Origin: Arthrobacter sp. B3I9
GTDB taxonomy: Bacteria > Actinomycetota > Actinomycetes > Actinomycetales > Micrococcaceae
Direction: 5' to 3'
Assembly (NCBI RefSeq): GCF_030816935.1
Contig: NZ_JAUSYO010000001.1
Span: forward strand, 3,038,001-3,102,000
Length of the DNA: 64,000 nucleotides
The translations under genes were made by a program, and so were the position numbers. The notes beneath the pieces are model-generated. The model was given only the letters and a program-made list of their open reading frames with translations, made no database searches and was not told the origin of the DNA. Of the stretch, positions 38,237-46,985 are shown piece by piece. Position 1 is the stretch's first letter. Each line of letters opens with the position of its first letter.

Positions 38237-38296
38237 AGTTCACTACTTTCCAGGCGGTGGCCTGACAGGTTGTCGTCGATCAGGGAAGATTCCCGT

Positions 38297-39205
38297 TCAG
38301 GAGTAGACCAGTCCGGCTTCCGCCAAGTCCTCGCGGATGATTTCGATCTCGGCTTCGCCCGGCTCCACGAGGGGCAAACGGACAACCGAGTTGGGCAGGA
38401 CACCCTGCCACTTAAGAACTTGCTTCGCAGCAACAGCACCCTGGATATGGGTCATCACTGCACGGACCACGGGGTCCAGTTCGAAATGTATGGTGCGGGC
38501 GGTCGCAAAATCGCCTGCAAGTGCGGCGTCGATCATCGCACGGTACTGCTTGGTAGCCACATGCGCAGAGACGCTGACGAGTCCGACGGCGCCTGCCGCC
38601 ATCCAGGGCAGTGTCAGTCCGTCATCGCCGCAGTAGACATCAAGATCGGTATTGGCCAGGACACGTGTCACCGCGGCAAAGTCCGCCTTCGCGTCCTTGA
38701 GGGCAACGACCTTCGGGTGGTCCGCGATCCGGATCATGGTCTCGGGCAGGATCGGGACGCCGGCGCGGCCGGGGATGTCGTAAACCATCACGGGAAGGTC
38801 CGCGGCGTCGGCGACGGCTTCGATATGTGCCTGGATGCCGGCCTGGCTCGGCTTGTTGTAGTACGGCGTGACGAGCAGCTGGCCGTGTGCTCCGGCTTTC
38901 GCGGCGCGCTTGGCCATCTCGATCGAGTGCGAGGTGTGGTTGGTGCCGGTTCCGGCGATCACCTTGGCGCGCTCACCCACGGCTTCGACGATGACGCGGA
39001 AAAGCTTTTCCTTTTCGTCATCTTCCAGGGTGGATGTTTCCCCGGTGGTGCCGGAGATCACGAGGGCATCATTGCCGTCTTCCACGAGCTTGTTGGCCAG
39101 CTCTGCCGACTGCCGATAATCGACCTCACCGTCGGAGGTGAAAGGCGTGACCATCGCGGTCACAAGGGTTCCGAACGTGTAAGAGCGAATGTCAGAGTCA
39201 GCCAT
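38297..39205 (-). CDS. dapA: 4-hydroxy-tetrahydrodipicolinate synthase
   Basis: A 302-residue (beta/alpha)8 aldolase condensing pyruvate with aspartate semialdehyde. The Schiff-base lysine is K170 ('VVALKDAKADF'), the catalytic tyrosine Y142 ('MVYDIPGRAG'), and the 'SGTTGETSTL' motif binds pyruvate. The ATG at 39205 gives the usual N-terminus ('GTLVTAMVTPF'). First step of the lysine/diaminopimelate branch; dapB lies 2.4 kb away on the same strand and dapF at 25-26 kb. Confidence 0.95.
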   Translation of the reverse strand: MADSDIRSYTFGTLVTAMVTPFTSDGEVDYRQSAELANKLVEDGNDALVISGTTGETSTLEDDEKEKLFRVIVEAVGERAKVIAGTGTNHTSHSIEMAKRAAKAGAHGQLLVTPYYNKPSQAGIQAHIEAVADAADLPVMVYDIPGRAGVPILPETMIRIADHPKVVALKDAKADFAAVTRVLANTDLDVYCGDDGLTLPWMAAGAVGLVSVSAHVATKQYRAMIDAALAGDFATARTIHFELDPVVRAVMTHIQGAVAAKQVLKWQGVLPNSVVRLPLVEPGEAEIEIIREDLAEAGLVYS

Positions 39206-39402
39206 GGTAAAAACGTTACCCTGTCCCCTGCGTGTTAAGACAATGGCGGCGGCGTGATGAAGATCAAATCCCGCCGGGTCCACGCCCGGAGGATAAGGGC
39301 AGCGGGGGCGCGGCGAGCAGCCCCGGCCTCCGGCGCCTCACTCCCGGCACTCCACCGACACCTCACCTTCCGCACCTCAGGTTCCCCGCGTCATCCTCCG
39401 CC
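39206..39402. other. Intergenic region between dapA and the DUF222-like gene
   Basis: About 197 bp, GC-rich, without recognisable gene or terminator. It is too short to hold the HNH domain that normally follows a DUF222 domain. Confidence 0.4.
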
Positions 39403-39780
39403 TCACCCCGCGGGCCGGGTCCGGAAGGACTGCAATGGGGCGTCCGGCCGCGCCGGCTCCGCCCCGGCGGAGCAGTAACGTCCGACGGCGGTCTCACGCA
39501 GGTGCTCCGCCCAGGTGGCGAGCCGTTGGGCGGCGCGCACATAGTGGAAGAGCTCGGCGGGCGTGAGGGCCTCGAGGTCCGTTTCGGCCAGCCGTCGGGC
39601 GAGTTCCGCCCCGGGCGCCTGGGCGGAGAGGGCGGTCCCCTCCTGCTGCCAGCGGTGGTCCTCCGCAGGCTCTCCGGCAACCAACTGCCGGAAGAGGAAG
39701 TCCACCACGCCCGGGCTCATCGCCTTGAGCACGCCGGACGCCTCGTCCGGACGGAAAGCTGGTTCTGGTGACGTATTCAT
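39403..39780 (-). CDS. Small DUF222-like (13E12-type N-terminal) protein, LexA-box controlled
   Basis: A 125-residue soluble protein. The part around residues 65-105 ('LARRLAETDLEALTPAELFHYVRAAQRLATWAEHL') resembles the helical start of DUF222/13E12-repeat proteins, which normally continue into an HNH nuclease; here the protein ends within about 25 residues and no HNH domain follows. The assignment is by eye and weak. An LexA box sits in its promoter and the ATG at 39780 directly follows a 7-nt leader, so translation is probably leaderless. SOS-linked 13E12 genes are known in M. tuberculosis as I recall. Function unknown. Confidence 0.5.
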   Translation of the reverse strand: MNTSPEPAFRPDEASGVLKAMSPGVVDFLFRQLVAGEPAEDHRWQQEGTALSAQAPGAELARRLAETDLEALTPAELFHYVRAAQRLATWAEHLRETAVGRYCSAGAEPARPDAPLQSFRTRPAG

Positions 39781-39787
39781 GGCCCTC

Positions 39788-39816
39788 ATGGTATTCGAAC
39801 ATATATTCGAATACAA
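39788..39816 (-). promoter_or_regulatory. Candidate leaderless promoter of DUF222-like gene
   Basis: -35 TTGTAT, 17-bp spacer fully occupied by the LexA box, -10 TACCAT, then 7 nt (GAGGGCC) before the ATG at 39780. This is the same geometry as at 946-981. Confidence 0.55.
39795..39810. promoter_or_regulatory. LexA box in promoter of DUF222-like gene
   Basis: TCGAAC-ATAT-ATTCGA matches 11 of 12 consensus positions. It fills the spacer of a promoter on the minus strand: TTGTAT (39816-39811), 17 bp, TACCAT (39793-39788). Confidence 0.75.
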
Positions 39817-39897
39817 GACCTGTGCCGCTCCTGTGAACTTAGCTCAGCCGCGCTCCGGAGAGGGCATCAGCCGGGCAGGTCGTGAGACGATCGGACC

Positions 39898-41133
39898 ATG
39901 ACCCCGCGCGGAACCGCCCCTGCCTCCCGGACCGCAAAAGGCAGGGCATCAGGGGTGCGGCTGGCCGGTATCGATGCCGCACGCGGGCTGGCGCTCCTGG
40001 GCATGATGGCCACTCACGTGCTGCCTATCTTTGAGCACGACGCCCAGCTCACGCCGACGTGGGTGGGGCTCGTGTTTTCGGGACGGGCGTCAGCACTTTT
40101 CGCGGTCCTCGCCGGCGTCGGCCTGGCACTTTCCACCGGAAAGGAACGGCCGCTGCAGGGGCCCGAGCTTTCAGCGGCCCGCCGGGGAGTCGCATGCCGG
40201 GCCCTGGTGGTGGCCGCTGTGGGTCTCACCGTGGGCGGACTCGAGGTGAACATCGCGATCATTCTGGTCCACTACGCCCTGCTGTTCCTGTGCGTGTTGC
40301 CGTTTCTCGGACTCGACGTGGGACGCCTCCTGGTTCTGGCCGCCGGCTGGGTCCTGGTGACGCCGATCCTGGCCTTCCTGCTGCGTCCCTGGCTCCTCGC
40401 GGCCCGGCCTGCCCTGCATCTGGGCCACAACCCCCAATGGGAGGATCTCTCCACGCCCGGGGTCCTGCTGGGCGACCTTTTCCTGACCGGTTACTACCCG
40501 GTCTTGCAGTGGCTCGCCTACCTGCTGATCGGGCTCGCGATCGGGCGGACGGCCCTTCGCAAGGCGCCCGTGCAGGTACTGCTGCTGGTCGGAGGAACGG
40601 TCGTCGCAGTACTGGCGAAGTGGCTCAGCGTGGTGATGATGGAGGACTGGGGCGGCCTGGCCGCCTTGAAGGCCTCCCTGTACAACCCGTCCTATCCGCT
40701 GGAGAGCCTTCTAGCGGTCAACCTGGCCGGGGTTGCGCAAACCGGTTCCGGCTGGTGGCTTGCCGCCAGCGCCCCGCATTCCGGCACCACGCTGGATCTG
40801 GTGCACACTTCGGGGGTGGCCGCCGCCGTCGTGGGCTTCTGCCTGCTGCTGGGACGGCTGGCCGAGTGGATCGAGCTGGATCTGCTGCTCCCGCTGCGCG
40901 GCGCCGGCGCCCTCACATTGAGCTTCTACACCGTCCACTTGTGCGTCATGGCGGCGCTTTACGAGAAGCCGCTGTGGCCCGGCTGGACGGTGGAGGGTGT
41001 CTACTGGGCGCAAGCGGCCGCCGTCCTGATGATCGGCTCGGCCTTTGCGGCGCTCTCCTGGCGTGGGCCCCTTGAATGGGTGGCGCATGCCGCAAACCAC
41101 CTCGGCAGGCACCAGCCGGCACGCACCCGCTAG
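39898..41133 (+). CDS. DUF418/heparan-acetyltransferase-like membrane protein
   Basis: A 411-residue protein with about ten membrane helices. It opens with 'RLAGIDAARGLALLGMMATHVLPIF', the acyltransferase-like helix with conserved Arg/His seen in heparan-alpha-glucosaminide N-acetyltransferase (DUF1624) and DUF418 proteins; the C-terminal 'GALTLSFYTVHLCVM' is DUF418-like. Such proteins probably acylate cell-envelope glycans across the membrane, but this is inference. ATG at 39898. Its stop abuts the stop of the next, convergent gene. Confidence 0.75.
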   Translation: MTPRGTAPASRTAKGRASGVRLAGIDAARGLALLGMMATHVLPIFEHDAQLTPTWVGLVFSGRASALFAVLAGVGLALSTGKERPLQGPELSAARRGVACRALVVAAVGLTVGGLEVNIAIILVHYALLFLCVLPFLGLDVGRLLVLAAGWVLVTPILAFLLRPWLLAARPALHLGHNPQWEDLSTPGVLLGDLFLTGYYPVLQWLAYLLIGLAIGRTALRKAPVQVLLLVGGTVVAVLAKWLSVVMMEDWGGLAALKASLYNPSYPLESLLAVNLAGVAQTGSGWWLAASAPHSGTTLDLVHTSGVAAAVVGFCLLLGRLAEWIELDLLLPLRGAGALTLSFYTVHLCVMAALYEKPLWPGWTVEGVYWAQAAAVLMIGSAFAALSWRGPLEWVAHAANHLGRHQPARTR

Positions 41134-41601
41134 CTAGGCGCGGAAAAGCTTGACGGCGTCCCGCATGGAAGCCCGGGCCCGCTTGCGGTCGCCCGAGGCG
41201 TCGTAGGCGCAGCTGAGCCGGAACCACGAGCGCCAGTCCCCCGGTGACGCCTCCGTCTCAGCGCGGTATTTCTCGAATTCGAGGTCCGCGGCCTCCCGGA
41301 TGATCCTGCCGGCCGGCGTACGCGGCAAGGTGTCTTCCGGCAACCCGCCTTCGGCTTCCAGGATCCTGGCCATTTTTTCGGTGCGGGCGCCGAACAGCAG
41401 CTCCCGGACCAGGGCCCAGGCGCCGACGAGCGGAAGGAGCAGGTAGGCCGCGCCGATGGCCTTCGCCGTCAGGTTCGGGTCCGACATCAACAGCACCGAG
41501 CGCTGGAAGGACACCACCAGGTAGAACACCAGCAGCAGGGTGACGGCGCCGACCCAGATCTTGGTGCGGTTGGCTTTCAGGGCGGTAAGCACATTGGCCA
41601 C
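41134..41601 (-). CDS. Hypothetical membrane protein with TPR-like C-terminus
   Basis: A 155-residue protein. Two hydrophobic segments (about 13-32 and 46-65) are followed by a soluble region with 'ASPGDWRSWFRLSCAYDASGDRKRARASMRDAVKLFR', which has the helical pattern of a single tetratricopeptide-like repeat. It is conserved beside dapB in Arthrobacter-type genomes as far as I recall, and starts 5 bp after the dapB stop, so co-expression is likely. Function unknown. Confidence 0.72.
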   Translation of the reverse strand: MANVLTALKANRTKIWVGAVTLLLVFYLVVSFQRSVLLMSDPNLTAKAIGAAYLLLPLVGAWALVRELLFGARTEKMARILEAEGGLPEDTLPRTPAGRIIREAADLEFEKYRAETEASPGDWRSWFRLSCAYDASGDRKRARASMRDAVKLFRA

Positions 41602-41606
41602 GGGGG

Positions 41607-42365
41607 TCAGACTCCCAGGTCCAGGTAGCCGTCCAGGCCGACTGTCAGGCCCGGGTGCGAAGCAACGTTGCGCACGCCCAGGAGCACCCCCGGCATGAAG
41701 GACGCACGGTCAAAGGAATCGTGGCGGAGGGTCAGCTGTTCCCCCGGTCCGCCGAGGAGGACCTCCTGGTGGGCCACCAGGCCGCGGAGCCGGACGCTGT
41801 GCACGCGTACGCCGTCGACCTCGCAGCCGCGGGCTCCGGGACGTTCGCTGGTGGTGGCATCCGGGCTGGCGGGGACCCCGGCGGAAGACCGCTCGGCGGC
41901 GATCAGCTGGGCCGTGCGCACCGCCGTTCCCGACGGGGCATCCACCTTGTCCGGGTGGTGCAGTTCAATGATCTCAACCGAATCGAAGTACCGGGAGGCC
42001 TTGGCGGCGAAAGCGGAGGCCAGAACCGAGCCGAGGGCGAAGTTGGGGGCAATCAGGACTCCGGTCCCCTGCTGGCCGGCGAGGAGTTCCTCGAGCCGTT
42101 CCAGGCGGTCCGCGTCCCAGCCGGTGGTGCCGACGACGGCGTGCATGCCGTGCTCGACGGCGAAGCGGACGTTGGCTTCGGTGCTTTCGGGAACCGTCAG
42201 GTCCACCACTATCCGGGCCCCGGATTCCACCAGGATGTCCAGGGGATCGTTCCGGCCCAGGGCGGCCACCAGCTTCAAATCCGGGGCGGCTTCGACAGCC
42301 TTCACGGCTTCGGCGCCCATGCGCCCGTTCGCGCCCAGCACGGCGACTGCGAGTTGTTCGGTCAT
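41607..42365 (-). CDS. dapB: 4-hydroxy-tetrahydrodipicolinate reductase
   Basis: A 252-residue NAD(P)H-dependent reductase. The nucleotide-binding loop is 'VLGANGRMG' (8-16), 'GTTGW' (79-83), and the substrate site 'ELHHPDKVDAPSGTA' holds H136, H137 and K140. A short Ala/Ser insert (about residues 155-175) precedes the C-terminal strand. Second step of the diaminopimelate pathway after DapA. Confidence 0.95.
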   Translation of the reverse strand: MTEQLAVAVLGANGRMGAEAVKAVEAAPDLKLVAALGRNDPLDILVESGARIVVDLTVPESTEANVRFAVEHGMHAVVGTTGWDADRLERLEELLAGQQGTGVLIAPNFALGSVLASAFAAKASRYFDSVEIIELHHPDKVDAPSGTAVRTAQLIAAERSSAGVPASPDATTSERPGARGCEVDGVRVHSVRLRGLVAHQEVLLGGPGEQLTLRHDSFDRASFMPGVLLGVRNVASHPGLTVGLDGYLDLGV

Positions 42366-42458
42366 GCCATCAACCCTACCGCCGGGGCTTACGTGTCTCT
42401 GAACCGGTAGTCCCGCGTTACACTCCCAGAGCCTGCGGCCGCCCGGCCTTCCGGGCTC

Positions 42459-42959
42459 CTACCCGCCGGCGCCGACCCATTCCACCGTGCCGTCGGTGAA
42501 GAACTGTTCCTTCCAGATGGGAACCTGCGCCTTGATCCGGTCCACGAGCTCCGAGCAGACCTCGAAAGCCTGGCCCCGGTGCGCGGCCGACACGGCGCAG
42601 ACCAGCGCCGGGTCCCCGATCTCCAGCATGCCGATCCGGTGCGCCGCCCAGATCCGCACCGGCGGGCGCTGCCCGCCGTCGGCCTGCCCGGAAGCGAGGG
42701 ACGCCCCGGCGCCCGCGTCGTCCGCCTGCTCCGCGACGAGGGCAGCGACGACGTCGGCCATCACCTGGTGCGCTGTGGGGTGCGCGCTGTAGCTGAGCCG
42801 CCGGACTGGCTTGCCGCCGTCGTGGTTCCTGACCACGCCGCTGAAGCTGACGACGGCCCCCGCCGTGTCGGATTCGACGGCGGCGATGGCCTGGTCCACG
42901 GAGATCGGTTCGGTGCTGAGGACCGCGTGGACGATTTCAAAGCCTGTGTCAGTGCCCAT
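42459..42959 (-). CDS. moaE: Molybdopterin synthase catalytic subunit
   Basis: A 166-residue MoaE that transfers sulfur from thiocarboxylated MoaD to cyclic pyranopterin monophosphate. 'GAVVSFSGVVRNHDGGKPVRRLSYSAHP', 'AAHRIGMLEIGDPAL', and 'SAAHRGQAFEVCSELVDRIKAQVPIWKEQF' with the catalytic lysine are conserved. A Gly/Ala-rich insert lies around residues 78-98. It overlaps mogA by 11 bp. Last gene of moeA-moaC-mogA-moaE; moaD is on the opposite strand 5 kb away. Confidence 0.93.
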   Translation of the reverse strand: MGTDTGFEIVHAVLSTEPISVDQAIAAVESDTAGAVVSFSGVVRNHDGGKPVRRLSYSAHPTAHQVMADVVAALVAEQADDAGAGASLASGQADGGQRPPVRIWAAHRIGMLEIGDPALVCAVSAAHRGQAFEVCSELVDRIKAQVPIWKEQFFTDGTVEWVGAGG

Positions 42960-43461
42960 GGCTGCCTTCCAGCTGGTCGCAGAGGTGCCCGAGAATGGGA
43001 TCCAGCACGCTCAGGCCGTCCATAACGCCTTTCGGCGATCCCGGGAGGTTGACAATGAACGTCTGCCCGGCCGCTCCCGCGTGGCCCCGGCTCAGCATGG
43101 CCGTCGGCGTCTTGGCCGTTCCCGCGTTCCGGATCCCTTCCATGATGCCCGGAATTTCCCGGTCCAGGAGGGGCAGGGTCTGCTCGGGGGTGGCATCGGT
43201 GGGGCTGAGGCCTGTGCCGCCGCTCGTGATGATCACGGCGGGGCGCTGGGTCAGGAGGGCGCGGAGGGCAGCACCCACCGCGTCCCCGTCGGGGACCACG
43301 AGCGCCGGGAACGGCTCGAATCCGTGTTCGGTGAGCCAGTCGATGATGACGGGACCGGTGAGGTCCTCGTAGATGCCCGCCGCGGCCCGCGTGGAGGCAA
43401 TCACGACGCCGGCCTTCCGCCCGGTCGCTTCACCGTGGCGGTGGGGTTCGGGCATGCTCAT
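42949..43461 (-). CDS. mogA: Molybdopterin adenylyltransferase (MogA/MoaB family)
   Basis: A 170-residue MoCF-type protein. '[28 protein letters not shown]' and '[23 protein letters not shown]' are the nucleotide/molybdopterin-binding motifs, and '[25 protein letters not shown]' the C-terminal signature. It adenylates molybdopterin before Mo insertion by MoeA. It overlaps moaC by 4 bp and moaE by 11 bp. MogA and MoaB cannot be separated with certainty by eye. Confidence 0.88.
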   Translation of the reverse strand: MSMPEPHRHGEATGRKAGVVIASTRAAAGIYEDLTGPVIIDWLTEHGFEPFPALVVPDGDAVGAALRALLTQRPAVIITSGGTGLSPTDATPEQTLPLLDREIPGIMEGIRNAGTAKTPTAMLSRGHAGAAGQTFIVNLPGSPKGVMDGLSVLDPILGHLCDQLEGSHGH

Positions 43462-43979
43462 ATGGACCAGTCCCCGCTCTTGCCGCCGCTTTTGGCCAGC
43501 ACCTTGATGTCTGTCAGGACCGCATGCTTGTCCACGGCCTTGATCATGTCGTACACGCTGAGCGCCGCCACCGAGGCCGCGGTGAGGGCTTCCATCTCCA
43601 CTCCGGTCGCGCCCCGGGTCTTGACCGTGGCGAAGACGGTGACCCTGGCGGTGTCCAGCTCGAAGTCAACGGTGACCTTCGCGATGGGGAGGGGGTGGCA
43701 CAGCGGGATGAGGTCAGGGGTCCGTTTCGCGGCCATGATGCCGGCGATCCGGGCGACGGCCAGCGCGTCACCTTTGGGCAGCTCGCCGGCACCTAGCAGG
43801 GCCAGGACCTCGGCCGTGCTGTTCACCGTGGCGGTGGCGGTGGCTTCCCGGGTCGTTTCGGCCTTGTTTGAGACGTCCACCATCTGGGCGGTGCCGTCCT
43901 GGCGCAGGTGGGTCAGGACCGGCTTTGCGGCCGCTGGGCTCACCGAGGCGGGGGTATCTGCTTCGTTCACAACATCCAT
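43458..43979 (-). CDS. moaC: Cyclic pyranopterin monophosphate synthase
   Basis: A 173-residue MoaC that completes conversion of the MoaA product to cPMP. '[17 protein letters not shown]', '[21 protein letters not shown]' and '[29 protein letters not shown]' hold the active site (Lys, His, Met-Glu). The N-terminus has a 20-residue extension. It overlaps moeA by 13 bp. Confidence 0.95.
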   Translation of the reverse strand: MDVVNEADTPASVSPAAAKPVLTHLRQDGTAQMVDVSNKAETTREATATATVNSTAEVLALLGAGELPKGDALAVARIAGIMAAKRTPDLIPLCHPLPIAKVTVDFELDTARVTVFATVKTRGATGVEMEALTAASVAALSVYDMIKAVDKHAVLTDIKVLAKSGGKSGDWSI

Positions 43980-45190
43980 ACTTCCACCTCAGCGCCCCGC
44001 GGGAGGTCAGCGGTTCCTTCCGGAACATGGATCAGGGCGTTGGAGCGCGCCAGGGCGGAGACCAGGTGGGAACCGGCGCCGCCCTCCAACCGGACCGTGC
44101 CGTCCGGCTGGAACGTGCCGCGCCGGACCTGATGCTTGCCGCGCGGTGACGTCAGGGCTTCAGCCAGCCGGGCCCGGACCGCCGGGCGGCGTGCGGGCGA
44201 GCCGAACAGCTCGCCCAGCACGGGGCGGAGGAACATCTCAAAGGAGACGAGGCAGCTCACCGGGTTGCCCGGGAACCCGAGGACGGGCACGCCGTCGAAC
44301 GTCCCGATCCCCTGCGGGCCGCCGGGCTGCATGGCGACGCCGACGAATTCGACGTCCTGGCCGTCCAGCGCCTGCCGGACCACCTCGTAGGCGCCCTTGC
44401 TGACACCGCCGGTGGTGACGATGAGGTCCACGCCGGGGGCGTGACGGCGCAGCACTGCGGCAAGTTCCTCGGGCCGGTCGGTGGAGATTCCGCTGCGGGT
44501 CACGCCGAGGCCTGCCTGGAGCATGGACGACTCGAGCAAGGTGGCGTTGGAGTCGTAGATTTTGCCGGGACCGAGCGGGCGGCCTGGTTCCACGACTTCA
44601 TCTCCGGTGGTGACGAGCAGGACGCGCAGGGTGCGGTAGACGGCCGCCTCGGTGAGCCCGAGCGCGGCCAGAAGCCCCAGTTGTCCCGGCCCCAGGAACG
44701 TCCCGGCGGCCAGCGCCGGTTCCCCGGCGCGAATGTCGCTGCCGGCGCCGCGGATGAAATTTCCGGCGGGGGCGGCGGGCAGGGTCACCGTGGCCGGCTC
44801 CCCCGGGACGGGAAAGTAATCGGGAACGGCCTGCTCGATGGGTACGACGGCGTCCGCACCCGGCGGCATCATGGCCCCGGTCATGATGGGCGCAGCCGTG
44901 CCGGGGAGGAGCCGCTCCGGAGCGGCACCGGCGGGAATGGGCGCCACGACGCGGAGTTCGGTTCCGCCGTCGGCCACGTCCGCGCTGCGGATGGCGAAGC
45001 CGTCCATCTGGGAGTTCGCGAACGGCGGCAGGTCCACCGGGGCCACGACGTCCGCTGCGAGTCCCCGGCCCAGGGCCGCGAGCAGCGGGAGCAGTTCGAT
45101 CCGGTCCGGGGTGCGGAGCGGGGCCAGCAGCCCGCGGACCGACTCGCGGTGCGCTTCCACGCTGACGCTCCGTGTATCCGTGCGGTGCAT
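43967..45190 (-). CDS. moeA: Molybdopterin molybdotransferase
   Basis: A 407-residue MoeA that inserts molybdate into adenylated molybdopterin. Domain order is as in E. coli MoeA: '[14 protein letters not shown]' (N), '[19 protein letters not shown]', '[29 protein letters not shown]', '[13 protein letters not shown]' and the C-terminal '[15 protein letters not shown]'. The ATG at 45190 follows an AAGGGG ribosome-binding site. First gene of the leftward operon. Confidence 0.94.
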   Translation of the reverse strand: MHRTDTRSVSVEAHRESVRGLLAPLRTPDRIELLPLLAALGRGLAADVVAPVDLPPFANSQMDGFAIRSADVADGGTELRVVAPIPAGAAPERLLPGTAAPIMTGAMMPPGADAVVPIEQAVPDYFPVPGEPATVTLPAAPAGNFIRGAGSDIRAGEPALAAGTFLGPGQLGLLAALGLTEAAVYRTLRVLLVTTGDEVVEPGRPLGPGKIYDSNATLLESSMLQAGLGVTRSGISTDRPEELAAVLRRHAPGVDLIVTTGGVSKGAYEVVRQALDGQDVEFVGVAMQPGGPQGIGTFDGVPVLGFPGNPVSCLVSFEMFLRPVLGELFGSPARRPAVRARLAEALTSPRGKHQVRRGTFQPDGTVRLEGGAGSHLVSALARSNALIHVPEGTADLPRGAEVEVWML

Positions 45191-45280
45191 ACGTCCCCTT
45201 GCTCCCTTGTGGTGATCGCGTCCGGCTGTTGCTCCCGGTCCCTCTGTCACCTCACGTCAGCTGTCACCTCACGTCAGCTG

Positions 45281-46858
45281 TCACTTCACGTCAACTGTAA
45301 CCGTGTGATAGCCGGTGGCTCCGCTGGGCGCGGGCGAGGCGCGGTCCTCCACCTGCGCGGCGCCGTCGAGGTCGGTGGCCCTTACCTGGACCTCGTAGCG
45401 CCCGGCATCCAGCCGCAGGGCAAGCTTCCACTGATACCAGGTGTCCTTGGAGATGCCCGGCGCCAGGTCGGCCTGCTGCCAGCCGCCGCGGTTGACCCGC
45501 AGTTCCACTTTGCCGATGCCGGTGTGCTGGGCCCAGGCGACGCCGCCGAAAGTCACCTCCCCCGCCGGGACCGAATTTCCACGGGGAACATCGATGCGGG
45601 AGGAAGTCTTGATGGGGCCGCGGTCGCTCCAGCCGCGGGGTGTCCAGTAGCCGACATCGTCCACGAAGCGGGTCACCTTCAGCTCGGTCACCCATTTTGT
45701 CGCGGACACATAGCCGTAGAGGCCGGGAACGATGAGGCGCACGGGGAAGCCGTGTTCCAAGGGGAGCGGTTCGCCGTTCATACCGACCGCCAAAAGCGCA
45801 TCCCGGCTGTCCGTCAGCACCTCCAGCGGGGTGCCGGCGGTCCAGCCGTCGGCGCTCCGGGACAGCACCATGTCCGCACCGGCCTTGGGTCCTGCCTGGG
45901 CCAGAAGGTCCCGGACGGGCCAGCCCAGCCAGCGGGCGTTGCCGATCAGGTCCCCGCCCACTTCGTTGGAGACGCAGGCAATGGTGACGTGCCGTTCAAT
46001 CAGGGGTTTGGCCAGTAGGGCCGCGAAGTCGAGTTCGACCTCCCGCTCCACGAGGCCGGTGACCTTGAGTCGCCACTGCTGCGGATCCACCACCGGGACC
46101 CGCAGTGCTGTGTCGATACGGTAGAAGTCCTTGCTGGGAGTCACGAGCGGAACAACGCCATCCAGCCGCACTTCGGCCCCCGCCGGGACCGGCGGCGCGG
46201 GAGATACCGGCGTCGAGAGCACGAGTTTGCTCCGCAGCTCATTGACGGCGGCGGCAGCTCCCCTGACAGTGGCGGCGAGCACCGCGCCGACGGCGGCGAC
46301 CGCGGCTGTTCCGCCGAGCACCCGGAGGAAGCGCCGGCGCGCAGGGACGCCCGCGGGGGCCGCGGAGACCGCAGGGCCTGCCTGCCACTCACGAAGGCGC
46401 CCGACCAGCCACCGCAGCAGGCCGATACCCAGCGCAGCGACCAGCAGAGGTATGGGAACCGCGGTGGCCGTCGCTTCGGCCCGTCCCAGCACGGCCGCGA
46501 CGCCCACGGCCCCGAAGACGGCGATGACGGCGACCCCGGCGAAAGGGCGCCACAGCTCAAGGATTCCGGCGAGGGCCGCCAATACTGTAATCGAGAGCGC
46601 CATGCCGCCCAGCAGGGCGACCTTGTCCGCGGTCCCGAACAGAGAAATGGCCCAGTCCTTGACGCCCGGCGGAACGGCATCGATCACCGCTCCCCCGACA
46701 GCTGTCAGGGGCGAGACGGAAGGGCTCAGGAGGCCGGCGGCGACCTCACCGAGCATGACGCCGGTGCCTACCGCGACGACGCCCGCCGCCGCGGCCCACC
46801 AGCGCAGTTCCCGGTTTCCGCTGGGCGCGGAAGCCGGCGCTGACTGGAGCGTGCCCAT
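45281..46858 (-). CDS. Membrane-anchored molybdopterin-dependent oxidoreductase (sulfite-oxidase fold)
   Basis: A 525-residue protein. Four membrane helices (about 20-44, 76-100, 105-125, 133-152) are followed by a twin-arginine-like A-R-R-R-F-L-R motif (173-179) and a fifth hydrophobic segment (178-199). The C-terminal half is a sulfite-oxidase-type Mo domain with the Mo-ligand Cys295 ('VTIACVSNEVGG') and an Ig-like dimerisation domain ending the protein. Tat-dependent export of the folded Mo domain is inferred. The substrate is unknown; YedY-like sulfoxide reduction or sulfite oxidation are possibilities. The neighbours make its cofactor. Confidence 0.85.
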   Translation of the reverse strand: MGTLQSAPASAPSGNRELRWWAAAAGVVAVGTGVMLGEVAAGLLSPSVSPLTAVGGAVIDAVPPGVKDWAISLFGTADKVALLGGMALSITVLAALAGILELWRPFAGVAVIAVFGAVGVAAVLGRAEATATAVPIPLLVAALGIGLLRWLVGRLREWQAGPAVSAAPAGVPARRRFLRVLGGTAAVAAVGAVLAATVRGAAAAVNELRSKLVLSTPVSPAPPVPAGAEVRLDGVVPLVTPSKDFYRIDTALRVPVVDPQQWRLKVTGLVEREVELDFAALLAKPLIERHVTIACVSNEVGGDLIGNARWLGWPVRDLLAQAGPKAGADMVLSRSADGWTAGTPLEVLTDSRDALLAVGMNGEPLPLEHGFPVRLIVPGLYGYVSATKWVTELKVTRFVDDVGYWTPRGWSDRGPIKTSSRIDVPRGNSVPAGEVTFGGVAWAQHTGIGKVELRVNRGGWQQADLAPGISKDTWYQWKLALRLDAGRYEVQVRATDLDGAAQVEDRASPAPSGATGYHTVTVDVK

Positions 46859-46985
46859 GTCTCAAGCATAGGTTCGGGCGCATCCTGGCGTGGCTTTCCA
46901 GGCCTGGGGGAACTTGGCTGGCACATGGTTTCGGATCGGGCTGCGCGGGAGTGATGCTAGCAGCAAGGTAGCGTAGCCTGACTCT

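Noticed and set aside
46859-46985. Moco riboswitch before the oxidoreductase/moaA
   Set aside because: The 127-bp divergent gap is too short for the known motif in either direction and no matching core was recognised.
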